Of a stretch of DNA of 49,155 nucleotides, positions 28,691-37,083 are shown one piece after another. Source of the stretch: Brevundimonas subvibrioides (lineage in GTDB: Bacteria > Pseudomonadota > Alphaproteobacteria > Caulobacterales > Caulobacteraceae); the NCBI RefSeq assembly GCF_002280785.1, contig NZ_NCEQ01000019.1, positions 1-49,155 of the forward strand, read 5' to 3'. Under the pieces are notes generated by a model. That model was not told the DNA's origin, ran no database searches, and saw only the letters and a program-made list of their open reading frames with translations. The position numbers and the translations under genes are program-made. The first letter of the stretch is position 1. Each line of letters opens with the position of its first letter.

Positions 28691-29676
28691 CCCACCAGTC
28701 GCAGCGCCCGCGCCTTCATCCCGTTGATCTCGGCCCAGCGCAGCAGGCCTTCCTCTCGCCCATGGGTGATCCAGATCTCCTCTGGCCTGATCTCCTCGAA
28801 GGTCTGGATCAGCTCCGGCCAGTCGGCATGGTCCGAGATCACCAGCGGCAGCTCCACGCCGCGCTGCCGCGCCCGCGCCTTGACCAGCATCCAGCCCGAG
28901 GCGAAGGCCGTCACCGGATCGGCGAACCGGCGCGACCAGCGGTCCTGGATGGCCGACGGCGGGGCGATGGCCACCTCCCCGCCCAGGGCTCCCGCCTTGA
29001 GCCCGGTCGCCGGCAGGATCGGCCCCAGGTCGACGCCTTCGCGTTCGTACAGCCGGTTCAGCCGCTCCAGCGCGCCGTGGACGTAGATCGGGCGCTCCCA
29101 CCCCGCCTCGCGCAGCAGTCTGATCACCCTCTGCGCCTTGCCGAGCGCATAGGCCCCGACCAGATGCGCCCGCTCCGGGAACTGGCCCAGGGACTGGACC
29201 AGCCGCCCGATCTCCTCGGCGTCCGGCGGATGGGTGAAGACCGGCAGGCCGAAGGTCGCCTCGGAGATGAAGACATGGCACGGCACGGGCTCGAACGGCG
29301 CGCAGGTCGGATCGCGACGGCGCTTGTAGTCGCCAGACACCACCATGGTCAGACCCTGATACGTCACCACCGCCTGGGCCGAGCCCAGCACATGGCCCGC
29401 CGGGACCAGCTTCACCTCGACGCCGCTGTGCGAGGCCGTCTCGCCATAGGCCACGACCTGACGTCGCCCGGTGAAATCCTCGCCATAGCGTTCCGCCATG
29501 ATGGCCAGGGTCTGGTTCGTCGCCAGCACCGCGCCGTGCCCCGACCGCGCGTGGTCGGAGTGGCCATGGGTCACCACCGCCCTGTCCACCGGACGGACCG
29601 GATCGATGTAGAAATCTCCCGGCGGGCAATACAGGCCGGCCGGTGTGGGCCTCAACAGGTCTTCGGGACGGATCAT
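28636..29676 (-). CDS. DNA ligase-associated MBL/beta-CASP exonuclease (TIGR04122-type)
   Basis: The 346-residue protein has the metallo-beta-lactamase motif HGHSDH at 37-42, a further GHVLGSAQ block, VVSGDYKRR and the beta-CASP region (FISEATFGLP, AYALGKAQRVIRLL, VISDHADWPEL, WITHGREEGLL). This matches the exonuclease normally encoded with an ATP-dependent DNA ligase, an Lhr-like helicase and the PdeM phosphoesterase. None of these partners is adjacent here. The 3' end overlaps abgT on the other strand by 55 nt, and the acidic C-terminal tail (YDEEDEEATG) lies in that overlap. Confidence 0.85.
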   Translation of the reverse strand: MIRPEDLLRPTPAGLYCPPGDFYIDPVRPVDRAVVTHGHSDHARSGHGAVLATNQTLAIMAERYGEDFTGRRQVVAYGETASHSGVEVKLVPAGHVLGSAQAVVTYQGLTMVVSGDYKRRRDPTCAPFEPVPCHVFISEATFGLPVFTHPPDAEEIGRLVQSLGQFPERAHLVGAYALGKAQRVIRLLREAGWERPIYVHGALERLNRLYEREGVDLGPILPATGLKAGALGGEVAIAPPSAIQDRWSRRFADPVTAFASGWMLVKARARQRGVELPLVISDHADWPELIQTFEEIRPEEIWITHGREEGLLRWAEINGMKARALRLVGYDEEDEEATGATAEGSS

Positions 29677-29738
29677 GGTCGGGATATGGGGCTGCGTCGG
29701 GACTTGCGAATAGGCGCCCGCCCGATAAGGACGATCTC

Positions 29739-30212
29739 ATGAGCGATACGTTCCTGACCACCCTGATGCCGCAGCTGGCCTCGGGCGCCGCCCACACCCA
29801 CGCCCTGGGCTTCGTCTACGAGGGCGTGAACGGAGACCGGGTGCGGCTGCGCACGCCGTGGCGGCCCGATCTGGTCGGGGATCCGCAGACCGATGTGTTC
29901 GCCGGCGGTCTGGTCACCGCCATGCTCGACCACGTCGGGGGCCTCGCCGTCTGGACCAAACTGGGGCGCTACGAGCCCATTGCGACCCTGGACCTGCGCA
30001 TCGACTACATGCGGCCCGCCCGGCCGCGCGTCGACCTGCTGTCCGAGGCGCGCTGCTATCGCGCCACCCGCACCATCGGCTTCGTCCGGGCCTGGGCGTT
30101 CGAGGATGATCCCGCCGACCCGGTGGCGGCGGCCCAGGCCACCTATGTCATCTCCTCCGACGGAGGACGCGGCGCCGGCGCCAATCTCAAGCCCCGGGAG
30201 GATCGCGCATGA
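29739..30212 (+). CDS. PaaI-type hotdog thioesterase, first of a tandem pair
   Basis: The 157-residue hotdog protein has a family-type core: DVFAGGLVTAMLDHVGGLAV (long central helix with the conserved Gly/Asp) and ATLDLRIDYMRPARPRVDLL, then RATRTIGFVRAWAFED. AAGGA lies 7 nt before ATG 29739; an upstream open extension is not part of the fold. Members hydrolyse acyl- or aryl-CoA thioesters. Its stop overlaps the start of a second hotdog gene by 4 nt. Confidence 0.82.
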   Translation: MSDTFLTTLMPQLASGAAHTHALGFVYEGVNGDRVRLRTPWRPDLVGDPQTDVFAGGLVTAMLDHVGGLAVWTKLGRYEPIATLDLRIDYMRPARPRVDLLSEARCYRATRTIGFVRAWAFEDDPADPVAAAQATYVISSDGGRGAGANLKPREDRA

Positions 30213-30607
30213 CCCTGCTGCTCGACACCATCCCCTACGCCCGGTTCCTGGGCCTGCGCAGCGAGCAGGACGGCGACGTCCTGACCGTGACCATGCCGTT
30301 CGCGGATCATCTGGTCGGCAATCCGATGCTTCCCGCCCTGCACGGGGGGTCTACAGCGGCCCTGCTGGAACTGACCGCAGTGGCCCAGGTCGCCCTGGTC
30401 TGGCCGCGACTGCGCCTGCCCCGGCCGATCACGGTGACGACCGCCTATCTCCGGTCGGGAAAGCCCAGGGATGTCCATGCCCGCGCCCGCATCTCCCGCG
30501 CCGGCCGCCGCGTGGCCCATGTTCTGGCCGAGGCCTGGCAGGAAGACCCGGCCCAGCCGATCGCCAGCCTGACGGCGCACTTCTCGATGGACGAACACGA
30601 CTCGTAA
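30209..30607 (+). CDS. PaaI-type hotdog thioesterase, second of a tandem pair
   Basis: The 132-residue protein is a minimal hotdog domain: HGGSTAALLELTAVAQVAL carries the helix motif, followed by PITVTTAYLRSGKPRDVHARARISRAGRRVAHVLAEAW. It overlaps the previous gene by ATGA (30209-30212). The two are distinct in sequence, so a heteromeric enzyme is possible. Substrate unknown. Confidence 0.8.
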   Translation: MTLLLDTIPYARFLGLRSEQDGDVLTVTMPFADHLVGNPMLPALHGGSTAALLELTAVAQVALVWPRLRLPRPITVTTAYLRSGKPRDVHARARISRAGRRVAHVLAEAWQEDPAQPIASLTAHFSMDEHDS

Positions 30608-30727
30608 TCGAGAAGCCCTGCCGATCCGAGGCGCACAGGTCCCGACATGACCTTCGGCCTGGGGCGCCGGATCGCGACCACCCTCAAAGAGGGTTAAGGA
30701 ACCCCTACCAATCTCGCCTCAAGCGTG

Positions 30728-30743
30728 TTAACGCTCCCTTTAC
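30728..30743. promoter_or_regulatory. CtrA-like binding motif upstream of the 30771 gene
   Basis: TTAA, seven bases (cgctccc), then TTTAC. This matches the Caulobacterales CtrA consensus TTAA-N7-TTAAC with one mismatch, 28 nt before the start codon. Occurrence in a GC-rich genome is suggestive. Binding is inferred. Confidence 0.4.
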
Positions 30744-30770
30744 CATTGTAACTTTTTGGAAGGGGCTAAC

Positions 30771-31151
30771 ATGGATCGGACTGAAGTCGTCGCCAGCATT
30801 GCTGGAGATCTCTACGCTACCGAATGCGCGGTTGACGCCGCGATCACCTCGGCCACCACGCTCGTTCAGTCCATGATCGGCGCCCGGACCCTGCTCAAGG
30901 CGTCGCCGGTCGCCGGCGCCGTGTCGCAAGCCAAGGCCATCGAGGCCATCGCCGCCCTGTCGGCCGCTCGCGACGCCGTCGTGGCCTGCCACGCCGAACT
31001 CGCCAAGGATCACCGTCGCATGGGCTATGGCGTCTATGCCGTCGGCCCGCTCGACAAGCCCGACGACGCCGACTGGGGCGACGGCCCGCCGCCGCCGCCG
31101 CCGCTGGTCGAGCAGCAGCTGCGCACCATCCGGCCCGTCCGCGTCGCGTGA
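30771..31151 (+). CDS. Small protein of unknown function with Pro-rich tail
   Basis: The 126-residue protein starts MDRTEVVASIAGDLY after a strong purine tract (gaagggg) that fixes ATG 30771. It is mostly helical and Ala-rich (AKAIEAIAALSAARDAVVAC, then ELAKDHRRMGYGVYAVGPLD) and ends with an eight-residue Pro stretch and basic residues. It has no signal peptide or membrane helix. No family recognised. A CtrA-like motif lies upstream, so cell-cycle expression is possible. Confidence 0.6.
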   Translation: MDRTEVVASIAGDLYATECAVDAAITSATTLVQSMIGARTLLKASPVAGAVSQAKAIEAIAALSAARDAVVACHAELAKDHRRMGYGVYAVGPLDKPDDADWGDGPPPPPPLVEQQLRTIRPVRVA

Positions 31152-31239
31152 ATTCGGGTTAATGTCGAGGACTCCGGTTTTCGCTTAACCAGACTCGCAG
31201 CATGATCGCCTCCGCGTCTGTCGACGCGGGGGCGATTTC

Positions 31240-31671
31240 ATGTTGGACACCCTGTATTCCCAGATCGGCCTGCTGCCGATGGTGCTGGTCGGCATCCTCG
31301 CCTTCACCAAGGGCGACGAGCCCGAGCGACTGGCGATGGGCGCCTATCTGCTGGGCTGGATGGCTGGAATGCTGATTCAGGCGGACAGCGCACAGGGCCC
31401 TCACTGGCAGCCCGGCCTGTTCGCCCTCGACGTCATCATGTTGCTGGTGTTCAGCGGGCTCGCGTGGAAATTCCGCCGCACCTGGCCGATCTGGGCGGCC
31501 TCGCTGCAACTCATCATCGTCATGAGCCACCTCGTGACCTTGTACGACCTGCGCGGCGGCATGATGTCCTTCTACACGATCCTGAATCTGGCCGGTTACG
31601 GCATCCTCATCGCCATCGGGCTGGGCACATTCTGGGCCTGGCAGGAGCGCCGCGCGGCGGGGCTGGAATAG
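31240..31671 (+). CDS. Small membrane protein of unknown function
   Basis: The 143-residue product has about four hydrophobic segments: IGLLPMVLVGILAF, MGAYLLGWMAGMLI, LFALDVIMLLVFSGLAW, and the pair around IWAASLQLIIVMSHLV and LAGYGILIAIGLGTFWAW. It is an inner-membrane protein with a short basic tail. No family is recognised. It ends 48 nt before the S24 regulator. Confidence 0.65.
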   Translation: MLDTLYSQIGLLPMVLVGILAFTKGDEPERLAMGAYLLGWMAGMLIQADSAQGPHWQPGLFALDVIMLLVFSGLAWKFRRTWPIWAASLQLIIVMSHLVTLYDLRGGMMSFYTILNLAGYGILIAIGLGTFWAWQERRAAGLE

Positions 31672-31677
31672 AGGGCT

Positions 31678-31695
31678 GGAATAGGTCGATATTCC
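31678..31695. promoter_or_regulatory. Inverted repeat upstream of the S24 regulator, candidate operator
   Basis: ggaata and its reverse complement tattcc are separated by six bases. The dyad lies 25 nt before the first start codon of the LexA/CI-like gene at 31720. Spacing and symmetry fit binding by an XRE-type dimer and possible autoregulation. Confidence 0.45.
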
Positions 31696-31719
31696 TAGCT
31701 ATCCTGTCCGCCGAATCAT

Positions 31720-32367
31720 ATGGCGGATCCCATGCCCCTTTCCCATGCCCGACTCTGGGCCACGCTCGACATGCTCGCGCAACGCGCGGGCATCTCCGTC
31801 TCCGCCCTCGCCCGGCGCGCGGGCCTGGACGCGACCTCCTTCAATCCCTCCAAACGGTTCGGACCGGGCCAGCCGAGCCGCCCTCGCTGGCCTTCGACCG
31901 AGAGCCTGACCAAGGTTCTGGACGTCGTCGGGATGTCGCTGGCGGAGTTCGCCGAACTCGCCGAGGGCGATGATCGGCGCGCGCCGACCATTCCCCTGCT
32001 CGGCATGGCCCAGGCGGGGGCGGACGGCTTCTTCGATGATGCGGGCCTGCCGACCGGCGAAGGGTGGGACCAGACCGACCTGCCCCTGCCCCGCCCGTCC
32101 CTGTTCAGCCTGCAGATCTCGGGCGACTCCATGGCCCCGCTTTATCGCCAGGGCGACCGGGTTCTGGTCGACCGGGATCGAACCGATGTCCGCAAGGGCG
32201 ACCGTGTCGTGGTGCGCACCGTGACGGGCGAGACGATGGCCAAGGAGGTCACCTCGCTGACGGCCAGGTCGGTCACCCTGGCCTCGATCAACCCGGCCTA
32301 CGAACCCCGCGTCATCCCACGCAAGGACATCGACTGGATCGCCCGCATCCTCTGGGTCAGCCAGTAG
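31720..32367 (+). CDS. XRE/S24 (CI/LexA-like) transcriptional regulator
   Basis: The 215-residue protein has an N-terminal helix-turn-helix (LWATLDMLAQRAGISVSALA, then RRAGLDATSFNPSKR). The C-terminal S24 domain has the catalytic dyad Ser137 in QISGDSMAPL and Lys175 in TGETMAKEVT, 38 residues apart as in LexA/CI. Self-cleavage after DNA damage is therefore possible, but the Ala-Gly cleavage site cannot be placed surely (QAGADGF near 90 is a candidate). An alternative ATG is at 31732. No prophage genes surround it, so its regulon is unclear. Confidence 0.82.
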   Translation: MADPMPLSHARLWATLDMLAQRAGISVSALARRAGLDATSFNPSKRFGPGQPSRPRWPSTESLTKVLDVVGMSLAEFAELAEGDDRRAPTIPLLGMAQAGADGFFDDAGLPTGEGWDQTDLPLPRPSLFSLQISGDSMAPLYRQGDRVLVDRDRTDVRKGDRVVVRTVTGETMAKEVTSLTARSVTLASINPAYEPRVIPRKDIDWIARILWVSQ

Positions 32368-32587
32368 GCTCCGTAGTCTTCGTCAGCCTCCGGCGAGCCC
32401 TGGCGAGACCGGGGGACCCAGCGGCGCGCGAGAGCGCGAACCTGTCGCGCACCCGGAAGTTTCCAACATTCTGCCTGAACAGATCGCCTTCGGCGCCTCC
32501 CCCGGTCCGATCTCCGATCGGCCGGAGGATGACGATGGCCCCCCCGGTCTGCGGCGCTGCGCGCCTTGCCGGAGGATGTCGAAAGAA

Positions 32588-32613
32588 AGGGCCGCCCCTT
32601 TCGGGACGGCCCT
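32588..32613 (-). terminator. Rho-independent terminator after the SH3-domain gene
   Basis: On the minus strand a stem (agggccg / cggccct) with extra internal pairing is followed by tttctttc. It lies about 30 nt after the stop codon of the 32645-33124 gene. Confidence 0.65.
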
Positions 32614-32644
32614 GACTTCATTCACGCTGTCGGCGCGTCAGCCC

Positions 32645-33124
32645 TCAGTAAGGCTGGACGTAGTTCGCGTTCACCCAGCCGCCACCGGCGATCTGCACCC
32701 ACTCACCCTGCGATCCGACGGCCGTGAAGGGCTGGCCCGCCGACAGGGAGCCGGCCTGGCGATAGCTGGTGCCCGGGCCCGAGCGGATGCGCAGGTTGGA
32801 CGAGGCGCGGTACTGGGCGCCGCTGGAGCTGGCCTGGCTGTTGGCGCGGGCGCGTTGCTGGTTGCAGCCGATGTAGGAACCGGCCGCGGCGCCGGCGCCG
32901 GCGCCGGCCACGGCCCCGAGGGTCCGCTCGTTGCTGGAAATACGGCTGCCGGCCAGGGCGCCGAGGACGCCGCCGATCACGGCGCCGACCTGTTGGCGAC
33001 CGCCGGGGGCGTCACAGCTGGTCACGCCGTTGGACTGCTGGGCCTGGGCGGCCATGGGGGCGGCGGAAACGAGCGCGGCCAGGGCGGCGGCGGTCATCAG
33101 GCCGGTGTTGAGGATCTTCGACAT
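32645..33124 (-). CDS. Secreted glycine-zipper and SH3-domain protein
   Basis: The 159-residue product starts MSKILNTGLMTAAALAALVS with a signal peptide ending AAQAQ. A glycine-zipper membrane segment follows (GAVIGGVLGALAGSRI, LGAVAGAGAGAAAGSYIG), then a bacterial SH3 domain (NLRIRSGPGTSYRQAGSLSA, GEWVQIAGGGWVNANYVQPY). Such proteins bind peptidoglycan or the outer membrane. ATG 33124 is chosen because GGAGAG lies just before it; the upstream ATG at 33136 overlaps that ribosome-binding site. Confidence 0.82.
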   Translation of the reverse strand: MSKILNTGLMTAAALAALVSAAPMAAQAQQSNGVTSCDAPGGRQQVGAVIGGVLGALAGSRISSNERTLGAVAGAGAGAAAGSYIGCNQQRARANSQASSSGAQYRASSNLRIRSGPGTSYRQAGSLSAGQPFTAVGSQGEWVQIAGGGWVNANYVQPY

Positions 33125-33241
33125 GGCTCTCTCCATTCATCGAGGTTGGTCGATGGATGCAGAATGCCTGACCCCACATGAAGGCTCCCGGAGCTTCACC
33201 GTTATTTTCGGTTCATCCAGTCTTCCCCCGAGGGAGAGGAC

Positions 33242-34912
33242 CTATCCTGCCAGTTCCCCGTTCGCCCCGGCCTCGATCAGCCGGATCGTCTGCGGCAGGC
33301 CGTAGATCGCCGCGAACGAGCCGAAGCGCGGCCCCTGCGATGCGCCCAGCAGCACCTCGTACAGAGCACCGAACCAGCCGCGCAGGGGTTCGAACGCGTG
33401 CGCCTTGCCCACGGCATAGACCTCGCCCTGGATCAGCTCGCCGTCGGTCGTGTCGGCGGGCAGGCCCTTCAGCCGCCCGGCCAGGTCCAGCAGCGCCGCC
33501 TTTTCCTTGTCGTCGGGCAGCCGGTACGACTTCGTCGGCTTCACGAAGTCCTCGTAGTAGTTGAGCGCCCGGTCCATCAGCCCGTCCAGCACGGGCTCGT
33601 TTTCCGGCGTCGCGTCGGGCAGATATTTCGCGAAATAGGCCCACAGCTGTGCCTTGGACGACGCATTGGCCACGCCGACCAGGTTCAGCAGCAGGGCGAA
33701 CGACACCGGCGAGGCGACCTTCGGCGGCGCCCCCGCATGGATCGCCCACACGGCGTTGTCGATCTGCTTGGCCGGCTCCTGCGTCCCGTAGACGTCGATG
33801 GCGCCCAGATAGTCGTCGATCGCGCGGGGAATCACGTTGAAATGCAGAGACTTGGCCGACTTCGGCGACTGGAACATGTACCAGGACAGACTCTCGGGCG
33901 TGCCGTAGCGCAGCCACTGGTCCATGGTCAGGCCGTTGCCCTTGGACTTGGAAATCTTCTTGCCCTCGACGTCGAGGAAGAGCTCGTAGTTGAACCCCTC
34001 CGGCGGAACCCCGCCCAGCGCCCGACAGACCTTGGACGACTCGCGCACGCTCTCGATCAGGTCCTTGCCCGACATCTCGTAGTCGACGTCCAGCGCGGTC
34101 CAGCGCATGGCCCAGTCGGGCTTCCACTGCAGCTTCACATGACCGCCGGTGACCGGCAGCTCGGTGCGCCCGCCTGCCGGGTCGTCGAAGACGATGGTCC
34201 CCTTTTCGACGTTCCGCTCCAGCGTCGGCACCTGCAACACATGGCCGGTGATCGGGCTGACCGGGAGGAAGGGCGAATAGGTCGCAGCTCTCTCCGGGCC
34301 CAGGGTCGGCAGCATGATCGCCTGCACAGCGTCGAACCGCTCCAGCAGCCGCAGCAGGGTCTCGTCGAACCGCCCCGACCTGTAGGTCTCGGTCGAGGAC
34401 ATGAACTCGTAGTCGAAGCCGAACCCGTCGAGGAAGGCCCGCAGACGCGCGTTGTTGTGCGCGCCGAAGCTGTCATGAGTCCCGAACGGATCGCGCACCC
34501 GCGTCAGCGACAGATTCAGGTCCTCGCGCAGCATCTCCGGATTGGGCACGCCTTCCGGAACCTTCCGCAGCCCGTCCATGTCGTCGGAAAACGCGATCAG
34601 TCGGGTCTGCCAGTGGTCGCCGGTCAGGGCGCGGAAGGCGTTGCGCACCATCGTCGTGCGCGCCACCTCGCCGAAGGTGCCCATGTGCGGCAGGCCGGAC
34701 GGACCATAGCCGGTCTCCAGCACGACAGGCTTCGCCAGGGCCTCGAACGTCGCCACCGCCTCGTCCGCCTTGCCGGCGTCGATCAGCAGTTTCGCCGCAT
34801 CCCGCTCGCTGTCGGACAGGCGCTTCTTCAGCACGTGGTCGAGCAGGGCGCGGGCCTGTTCGAACGGCCAGGACCGGGCATCGCGGGCAAGGGGTTCAAG
34901 GTTCTGAAGCAT
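33242..34912 (-). CDS. lysS: Lysyl-tRNA synthetase, class I
   Basis: The 556-residue enzyme charges tRNA-Lys in the cytoplasm. It is the class I (archaeal-type) LysRS common in Alphaproteobacteria. The HIGH-type motif is in YGPSGLPHMGTF (about 69-80) and the KMSKS-type motif KISKSKGNG is near residue 316. Other blocks are FSDDMDGLRKVP and DVDYEMSGKDLIESV. Length and motifs are complete. An in-frame GTG start at 34933 would add seven residues. Confidence 0.93.
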   Translation of the reverse strand: MLQNLEPLARDARSWPFEQARALLDHVLKKRLSDSERDAAKLLIDAGKADEAVATFEALAKPVVLETGYGPSGLPHMGTFGEVARTTMVRNAFRALTGDHWQTRLIAFSDDMDGLRKVPEGVPNPEMLREDLNLSLTRVRDPFGTHDSFGAHNNARLRAFLDGFGFDYEFMSSTETYRSGRFDETLLRLLERFDAVQAIMLPTLGPERAATYSPFLPVSPITGHVLQVPTLERNVEKGTIVFDDPAGGRTELPVTGGHVKLQWKPDWAMRWTALDVDYEMSGKDLIESVRESSKVCRALGGVPPEGFNYELFLDVEGKKISKSKGNGLTMDQWLRYGTPESLSWYMFQSPKSAKSLHFNVIPRAIDDYLGAIDVYGTQEPAKQIDNAVWAIHAGAPPKVASPVSFALLLNLVGVANASSKAQLWAYFAKYLPDATPENEPVLDGLMDRALNYYEDFVKPTKSYRLPDDKEKAALLDLAGRLKGLPADTTDGELIQGEVYAVGKAHAFEPLRGWFGALYEVLLGASQGPRFGSFAAIYGLPQTIRLIEAGANGELAG

Positions 34913-34954
34913 GGGCCGGGTTTGGCCGCTCACGCCCCCATCGTCAACGTCGGG

Positions 34955-35389
34955 TCAGTAGCCCAGACCGTTGCGGACCTGTTGTTCGCGGCCGTTGGTG
35001 AACAGGTCGGCGGCCTTCAGCTTCGCCTCATAGGGGTCCGAGAAGCCCCAGGTGCGCGCCAGCACCTGGGCGTCCGAATAGGACAGTCCCGTGTCTTCCC
35101 ATTCGCAGACATTGCCGTCGTTGCGGCTTTCCCTCAGCACGACCGGCACGTTCGTGCCGATGCCGTTGAGAATCTTCTGGCCGATGATGACCTTGCCGCC
35201 GTCGGCGTCCTGGCCGTAGAGGGCGCCCACCAGCTTCGCGTCGCAGTAGTTGTAGCGCGACGAGAAGAAGGCGTCGTACTCGCGCTGCTGGGGCATGGCC
35301 TGCGCCGGTTGTCCGAACACCACCAGGGCGACGGCGCTGGACATCAGCAGGGCCGCGGACAGGCGGCGGGCGCGATGGGTATTGGTCAT
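34955..35389 (-). CDS. Secreted protein of unknown function
   Basis: The 144-residue product has a signal peptide (RRLSAALLMSSAVALVVFGQ, cleaved near AQA-M). The mature part contains REYDAFFSSRYNYCDAKLVG and CEWEDTGLSYSDAQVLARTW with two cysteines that may pair, followed by AADLFTNGREQQVRNGLGY. It lies 18 nt after the amidoligase stop on the same strand and could be co-transcribed with it. No family recognised. Confidence 0.65.
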   Translation of the reverse strand: MTNTHRARRLSAALLMSSAVALVVFGQPAQAMPQQREYDAFFSSRYNYCDAKLVGALYGQDADGGKVIIGQKILNGIGTNVPVVLRESRNDGNVCEWEDTGLSYSDAQVLARTWGFSDPYEAKLKAADLFTNGREQQVRNGLGY

Positions 35390-35407
35390 GGTTGGTCCCC
35401 GAAAATA

Positions 35408-36541
35408 TCAGCCCTGACTATACGGGTTTCGCATCACGCCGATAGGTGTCGCTTCCTGACGAAGCCTGTCCAGCCAATGCACTCTGGCCTGTTCGTCGAT
35501 CGGCGACCGGATCAGCAAATCGACCAGGGTTTCCGGCGTCGCCTCGCCGGGCTCGCGGTCCCGACACCAGCCCAGCACGCCCTCGAACAGGCCCGCGGCC
35601 GCCATCAGCGATGCGGTCTCCAGCTGCGCGGGCAGCACCCGCACCTCGACCGTGTGTTTCTCCGGCCGCCCGGTCAGCAGGTTGGTCAGGTTCAGGTCGC
35701 AGTATTTGCTCAACCCCACCCCGCCCAAAGCCGCCTTCGCCTGCGTCCAGTCCATGGCCCGGAACGGCTCGCTCCCGGTCAACCGGACCAGCGCCGCCGG
35801 CCAGTCGCCCAGCCGCACGCAGCGTGGATTGACTCCGACCAGCCGCTTCAGCGCCTCGCCGTGACGGGTCCAGACCTCGACCAGCCCGGCCATCGCCGAC
35901 GCCGAACACAGCGGCCCGCCGTCGAAATGGACATGGGTCGCGCCCTCGGCCGGAACGGTGAACCCCAACCGGCGCGCATCGGCCAGCAACCCCTCCAGCA
36001 CCGCCTCATGATCCCTCTCGATCGGCGCCGTCACGATCTCGCAGGGACGCTCCCGCTCGCCGGGCAGGGGGGCGTCGATGGCGACCGACCGGCCGCGCTC
36101 ATCGACCACCCGCACCATCCCGGCCTCGTGCCGCTGGGCCGCTGTGCCGAACAGGGCGGCCAGCGGTTCCAGTGTCTCGTCGCCCTCCGCCTCCGGATCG
36201 CAGTGCCGTTCGACCAGCCGCAACAGCCGCCCGTCGTCCGCCACGATCCGCCGCCACCCGGCCAGGGGCGCCCGTTCCCGGTCGAGATCGCGTTGCAGGG
36301 TCAGGTCGTCGACGAAGGAGGCGACCCAGACGCCCTGCCCGTCCCGCACGCGGAACCCCGGCGTCAGGTTCTCGAACACCGGCCGTCCCTCGACCGCACT
36401 GGGCTCGGACTGGGGGTGGAAGAAACACTCGACCGTCCCGCCGACCCGCGTCGCCGTCGCCTCCGCCAGATCGCGCCGCGACAGGCCCGGCGGGGCCATC
36501 AGCTCGATCTCGAAGCCGGTCTTCCAGTCCAGGGTGATCAT
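35408..36541 (-). CDS. Amidoligase-family (COOH-NH2 ligase) enzyme
   Basis: From ATG 36541 (MITLDWKTGFEIELMAPPG) the 377-residue protein shows features of the Amidoligase_2 family, ATP-dependent enzymes of glutamine-synthetase-like fold that form amide or peptide bonds. GFEIEL is the first acidic metal-binding block, HVHFDGGPLCSASAMAGLVE the histidine block, and VEVRVLPAQLETASLMAAAG the final strand. Frames upstream of 36541 lack similarity. These enzymes often occur with a glutamine amidotransferase or ATP-grasp partner; none is adjacent here. A secreted protein follows 18 nt downstream. Substrate unknown. Confidence 0.75.
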   Translation of the reverse strand: MITLDWKTGFEIELMAPPGLSRRDLAEATATRVGGTVECFFHPQSEPSAVEGRPVFENLTPGFRVRDGQGVWVASFVDDLTLQRDLDRERAPLAGWRRIVADDGRLLRLVERHCDPEAEGDETLEPLAALFGTAAQRHEAGMVRVVDERGRSVAIDAPLPGERERPCEIVTAPIERDHEAVLEGLLADARRLGFTVPAEGATHVHFDGGPLCSASAMAGLVEVWTRHGEALKRLVGVNPRCVRLGDWPAALVRLTGSEPFRAMDWTQAKAALGGVGLSKYCDLNLTNLLTGRPEKHTVEVRVLPAQLETASLMAAAGLFEGVLGWCRDREPGEATPETLVDLLIRSPIDEQARVHWLDRLRQEATPIGVMRNPYSQG

Positions 36542-36572
36542 CGACGCCACCCTAGCAGCCGGCGTCGGTGTG

Positions 36573-36986
36573 TCAGCCCTCGGCTTCGGCCTCGGCGGCT
36601 TCGGGACGGGCCACGCCCGGGATGGCGACGCAGCGCTGCTGCGTGCCGCCGCCCGGCGCGGCTTCCACACGCGGCGCGATGGAGCTGACCGTCGTCCCGT
36701 CAGGCCCATAGGTGCCCAGGAACTGGCAGCCGGTCTGGAGGTCGGTCAGCACATAGACGCCCGGCTGGTCCGTCGCCGTCTTCGAGAAGGTCGCTCCGAC
36801 CGCCGCCAGCAGGGCGCCGCCGGGATTGTCGATGGCCTGTTGCACCTGGGCGGTGCGGGTGTTGACGGTCTCGAGTGTCGCCTCGGCCTTGGCGGCCGTG
36901 TCCTGAAGGTCCTGCAGGGCGGAGGTGTCGCAGGCGGCGACGGACAGGGCCAGGACGGAGGCGGCGAGCAGAATCCGGATTTTCAT
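36573..36986 (-). CDS. Lipoprotein with coiled-coil segment
   Basis: The 137-residue product starts at ATG 36986 (MKIRILLAASVLALSVAACD) with lipobox VAAC. A heptad-like helix follows (LQDLQDTAAKAEATLETVNT), then a compact part with two or three cysteines (TDLQTGCQFLGTYGPDG, QQRCVAIPG) and an acidic Ala/Glu end. It is probably periplasmic. It stands 31 nt upstream of the amidoligase on the same strand, suggesting one transcript. Function unknown. Confidence 0.68.
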   Translation of the reverse strand: MKIRILLAASVLALSVAACDTSALQDLQDTAAKAEATLETVNTRTAQVQQAIDNPGGALLAAVGATFSKTATDQPGVYVLTDLQTGCQFLGTYGPDGTTVSSIAPRVEAAPGGGTQQRCVAIPGVARPEAAEAEAEG

Positions 36987-37083
36987 CGTCAGAGTATGAC
37001 CGGGCCAACGGCTCGGGTCGCCCGGACACAAGGTCGCCCCCGCACTTGACCCCGCCTCGCCCGCGTGGCCATTCGCGCCGAGC

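Noticed and set aside
32368..32644. Small genes in the gap after the S24 regulator
   Set aside because: Open frames here are GC-driven with no signal, domain or ribosome-binding site. Only a terminator for the neighbouring gene is supported.
33398..36688. A 1096-codon open frame on the plus strand across lysS and the amidoligase
   Set aside because: It is the mirror of four well-supported minus-strand genes; the translation is Gln/Arg/His-rich noise.
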